The notes under the pieces: generated by a model
Seen by the model: the letters and a program-made list of their open reading frames with translations, nothing else
Told to the model about the DNA's origin: nothing
Databases searched by the model: none
Shown here: one piece after another, positions 61,990 through 64,000 of the stretch
Layout: every line of letters starts with the position of its first letter
How positions within the stretch are numbered: position 1 is the stretch's first letter
Source: Halalkalibacter wakoensis JCM 9140
Lineage (GTDB): Bacteria > Bacillota > Bacilli > Bacillales > Bacillaceae_D
Assembly (NCBI RefSeq): GCF_000513095.1
Contig: NZ_BAUT01000012.1
Location: 20,402 to 84,401 of the forward strand
Length of the DNA stretch: 64,000 nucleotides
Direction: 5' to 3'
Program-made: the position numbers and the translations under genes

Positions 61990-62952
61990 ATGATAAAAGA
62001 AGAAGTATTAATTGTTGGCGGAGGACCATGTGGATTAGCCGCAGCAATTGCCTGTATGAATGAAGGGTTGAACCCTGTTGTCATTGAAAAAGATAACGTC
62101 GTAAATGCAATACATAAATACCCTACGCACCAAACCTTTTTTAGTACAAGTGAAAAGCTTGAAATAGGTGGAGTGCCGTTTGTGATAGAAGGACGCAAAC
62201 CAAAACGAAACCAAGCCCTTGTTTATTATCGAGAAGTTGTTAAAAGGAAGAACATCCGCGTACAAGCATATGAACAAGTTCTTTCTGTTCAGAAAACAGA
62301 AAAAGGATCCTTTTATGTCCAGACAACAAAAGGAGAGTATGATGCTAACTCTGTTATTATTGCAACAGGTTACTATGACTCACCAAACTTAATGGGTGTA
62401 CCAGGAGAGGATCAAAGCCATGTTTTCCATTATTTTAAAGAAGCTCACCCGTATTTTGATTTAGACGTTGTCGTAATCGGAGGGAAAAATTCAGCAGTTG
62501 ATGCAGTGTTAGAGTTAGAAAAAGCAGGAGCACGAATTACGAATCTTTACAGGGGAAGCGAATATTCGAGTAGTGTAAAACCTTGGATTTTACCAGAGTT
62601 TGATGCTTTAGTCCGTCATGAAAAAATAAAAATGGAGTTTGAGGCTAGCGTTGTAGAAATTAAAGAAAATGAAGTGGTTTATAAAGTTGCTGATCAACTA
62701 AAAAGAGCTCCAGCGCAATTTGTGTTTGCAATGACGGGTTATCATCCGGATCATTCGTTTTTAACTAAAATGGGTGTTCACGTTGATGAACAAAGTGGGC
62801 GGCCACATTTTAATCCAGAAACGATGGAAACAAATGTTTCCGGTCTTTACATCGCGGGTGTGATTGCTGCAGGGAACAACGCAAATGAAATTTTTATTGA
62901 AAACGGTCGTTTTCATGGAGCACAAATTGCTAATGCGATTAAACAACAGTGA
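61990..62952 (+). CDS. ypdA: YpdA family bacillithiol disulfide reductase
   Basis: The 320-residue flavoprotein has an N-terminal FAD-binding fold EVLIVGGGPCGLAAAIACMN and a second nucleotide (NADPH) fold VVVIGGKNSAVDAVLELEKA. AMTGYHPDHSFLTK and the C-terminal VSGLYIAGVIAAGNNANEIF follow. YpdA (Bdr) reduces oxidised bacillithiol, the main low-molecular thiol of Bacillus, using NADPH. It has the single active-site Cys in GGPCG near residue 14, as in the family. ATG 61990 follows AAAGGTGATAGC. It is 93 bp after gudB and may be read from the same transcript, as in relatives. Confidence 0.92.
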   Translation: MIKEEVLIVGGGPCGLAAAIACMNEGLNPVVIEKDNVVNAIHKYPTHQTFFSTSEKLEIGGVPFVIEGRKPKRNQALVYYREVVKRKNIRVQAYEQVLSVQKTEKGSFYVQTTKGEYDANSVIIATGYYDSPNLMGVPGEDQSHVFHYFKEAHPYFDLDVVVIGGKNSAVDAVLELEKAGARITNLYRGSEYSSSVKPWILPEFDALVRHEKIKMEFEASVVEIKENEVVYKVADQLKRAPAQFVFAMTGYHPDHSFLTKMGVHVDEQSGRPHFNPETMETNVSGLYIAGVIAAGNNANEIFIENGRFHGAQIANAIKQQ

Positions 62953-62961
62953 TAACGGAGT

Positions 62962-62991
62962 TCCCAAAAGGTGAAGATGAACCTTTTGGGA
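62962..62991. terminator. Hairpin between convergent ypdA and asparaginase genes
   Basis: TCCCAAAAGG (62962-62971) pairs perfectly with CCTTTTGGGA (62982-62991) around 10 bases. No immediate T-run follows. Its CCCAAAA/TTTTGGG core is shared with the resC-resD hairpin at 43302. Confidence 0.55.
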
Positions 62992-63008
62992 CAGATGTTA
63001 TCTTATTT

Positions 63009-63974
63009 TTATTTGTAGAATCGCTCTTGAATATCATCATGTTTATTGACATGTTCTAACACGACCATTAATTTAAGTCGTGCTTTTTGGCCATTTAACC
63101 CGTTTGTGAAGATGACTCCCATTTCCTTTAATGTTCGGCCGCCACCTTCATACGCATAAGTGTCTTGTACGACGCCGCTAAAACACCGGGATACGAGCAC
63201 AACAGGAACATTTCGATCAATAAGGTCCTTTAAAGCCTTCATGATTACTGGTGGAACATTCCCTTGTCCAAAAGCTTCTATAACAAGTCCGTCCACTCCA
63301 GTTTGACCAATCGCTTCGACAATCGATTCATCCATTCCTGAATACACTTTAAGCAGTGCAACTTTTTTCGAAAGCTTTGATACCGGATGACAGTCCCTTT
63401 GGGTTAGAGTGTGGTGAAAAAAAACACCACGTTTTGTTACGATCCCAAGAGGGCCATATTGTGGACTTTGGAACGTTGAGATATTACTAGAGTGTGTTTT
63501 TGTGACATTTTTGGCTGTATGTATTTCATCATTTAAAACGACTAATACCCCTTTTCCTTTTGCTTCATCATTTGCAGCAACCTTCACAGAAGCAATTAAG
63601 TTATGGGGGCCGTCTGCTCCAAGTTCATTGCTTGAGCGCATGGCGCCAGTTAGGATGACCGGAATGTCCCAATCTAGGACTAAATCTAGTAAGTAAGCCG
63701 TTTCTTCGAGTGTATCTGTTCCGTGCGTCACGACAACACCGTCAAGCTGATCTTTGTGGACTCGTTCTTTAATACGGTTAGCCAAGTCGATCATTAAGCG
63801 AGGCGTAATGTGTGGAGAAGGCATGTTTAAGTAGTCATCCACGATAACTGATGCAATGGTTGATAGCGATTCGATAGTGGAATATAATGGATTTATGATG
63901 TTAGGCTGGATACCCGCTTCACTTTCTTGCATAGCAATAGTACCGCCAGTATGGAGTACAAGTATTTTCTTCAA
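63009..63974 (-). CDS. ansA: L-asparaginase (type I)
   Basis: The 321-residue enzyme splits L-asparagine to aspartate and ammonia. Both active-site threonine regions are visible: LHTGGTIAMQ near the N-terminus and VVTHGTDTLEETAYLLDL. ILTGAMRSSNELGADGPHNL and PVVLVSRCFSGVVQDTYAYE follow. There is no signal peptide, so it is cytoplasmic. TTG (first base 63974) lies seven bases after GAGGT and gives MKKILVLHTGG. The in-frame GTG nine bases earlier overlaps that ribosome binding site. In B. subtilis ansA is elsewhere, so the place after ypdA is a difference; the paralogue identity (ansA or ansZ) is not certain. Confidence 0.9.
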   Translation of the reverse strand: MKKILVLHTGGTIAMQESEAGIQPNIINPLYSTIESLSTIASVIVDDYLNMPSPHITPRLMIDLANRIKERVHKDQLDGVVVTHGTDTLEETAYLLDLVLDWDIPVILTGAMRSSNELGADGPHNLIASVKVAANDEAKGKGVLVVLNDEIHTAKNVTKTHSSNISTFQSPQYGPLGIVTKRGVFFHHTLTQRDCHPVSKLSKKVALLKVYSGMDESIVEAIGQTGVDGLVIEAFGQGNVPPVIMKALKDLIDRNVPVVLVSRCFSGVVQDTYAYEGGGRTLKEMGVIFTNGLNGQKARLKLMVVLEHVNKHDDIQERFYK

Positions 63975-64000
63975 AATGGTCACCTCAGAATATAGCTGGA

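Overview
The window is a stretch of low-GC chromosome from a spore-forming member of the Bacillaceae. Three things place it there. Strong AGGAGG-type ribosome binding sites with ATG, GTG and TTG starts occur throughout. Several sporulation genes are present (spoVAC/AD/AE, dacB, spmA, spmB). Long blocks keep the gene order known from Bacillus subtilis: ribD-ribE-ribBA-ribH, ribT-DUF309-scpA-scpB, dacB-spmA-spmB, rluB-resABCDE, and fer-ypbB-recS-ypbD-(ypbE)-ypbF-ypbH-gudB-ypdA. An alkaliphilic Bacillus relative (Alkalihalobacillus group) is my inference from general resemblance; nothing in the sequence proves it. No tRNA, rRNA, transposase, integrase, phage gene or CRISPR array is visible.

Layout. 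0-13.5 kb is mixed metabolism: the start of ldh with two Rex-type operators; an EamA transporter facing a LysR regulator; an FAH-family enzyme with D-serine dehydratase behind an unusual leader; a DUF3006 protein with a secreted metallo-beta-lactamase/helix-hairpin-helix lipoprotein; a frameshifted threonine aldolase; SIMPL, EamA, GNAT, aromatic-acid-exporter-like, SMI1/KNR4 and ribokinase genes; then a Bacillus-type intergenic repeat. 13.6-16.8 kb is a SWIM/SNF2 helicase. 17-22.7 kb is riboflavin synthesis under an FMN riboswitch, then ppaC and ribT. 22.7-24.7 kb is DUF309 and condensin subunits scpAB.

24.8-33.3 kb looks like accessory cargo set between scpB and dacB, which are nearly adjacent in B. 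subtilis. It holds SodF, a frameshifted phosphodiesterase lipoprotein, and an operon whose order (DUF1657, YhcN/YlaJ lipoprotein, SpoVAC, SpoVAD, SpoVAE, DUF1657, DUF421-DUF1657 fusion) matches the spoVA-2mob operon linked to spore heat resistance. The operon is flanked by two more DUF421 (YetF-type) genes. 33.4-35.8 kb is the spore cortex operon dacB-spmA-spmB behind a near-perfect sigma-E promoter. 36-39 kb carries a CLC transporter with fluoride-type motifs and gabD, also extra relative to B. subtilis. 39-46 kb is rluB and the resABCDE cytochrome c maturation and redox regulation block.

46-51.5 kb holds a cobalamin adenosyltransferase and a VanW protein (both frameshifted), M23 and M14 cell-wall peptidases with LysM domains, and a LutR-like regulator. 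51.5-64 kb is the fer-ypbB-recS-ypbD-ypbF block, an M20 amidohydrolase, a MerR/B12-binding regulator with the complete CarH photoreceptor signature, ypbH, gudB, ypdA and asparaginase.

Five otherwise well-conserved genes are each broken by a single net one-base frameshift. Base-calling indels are the likeliest explanation, but some lie in homopolymers where slippage is also possible.
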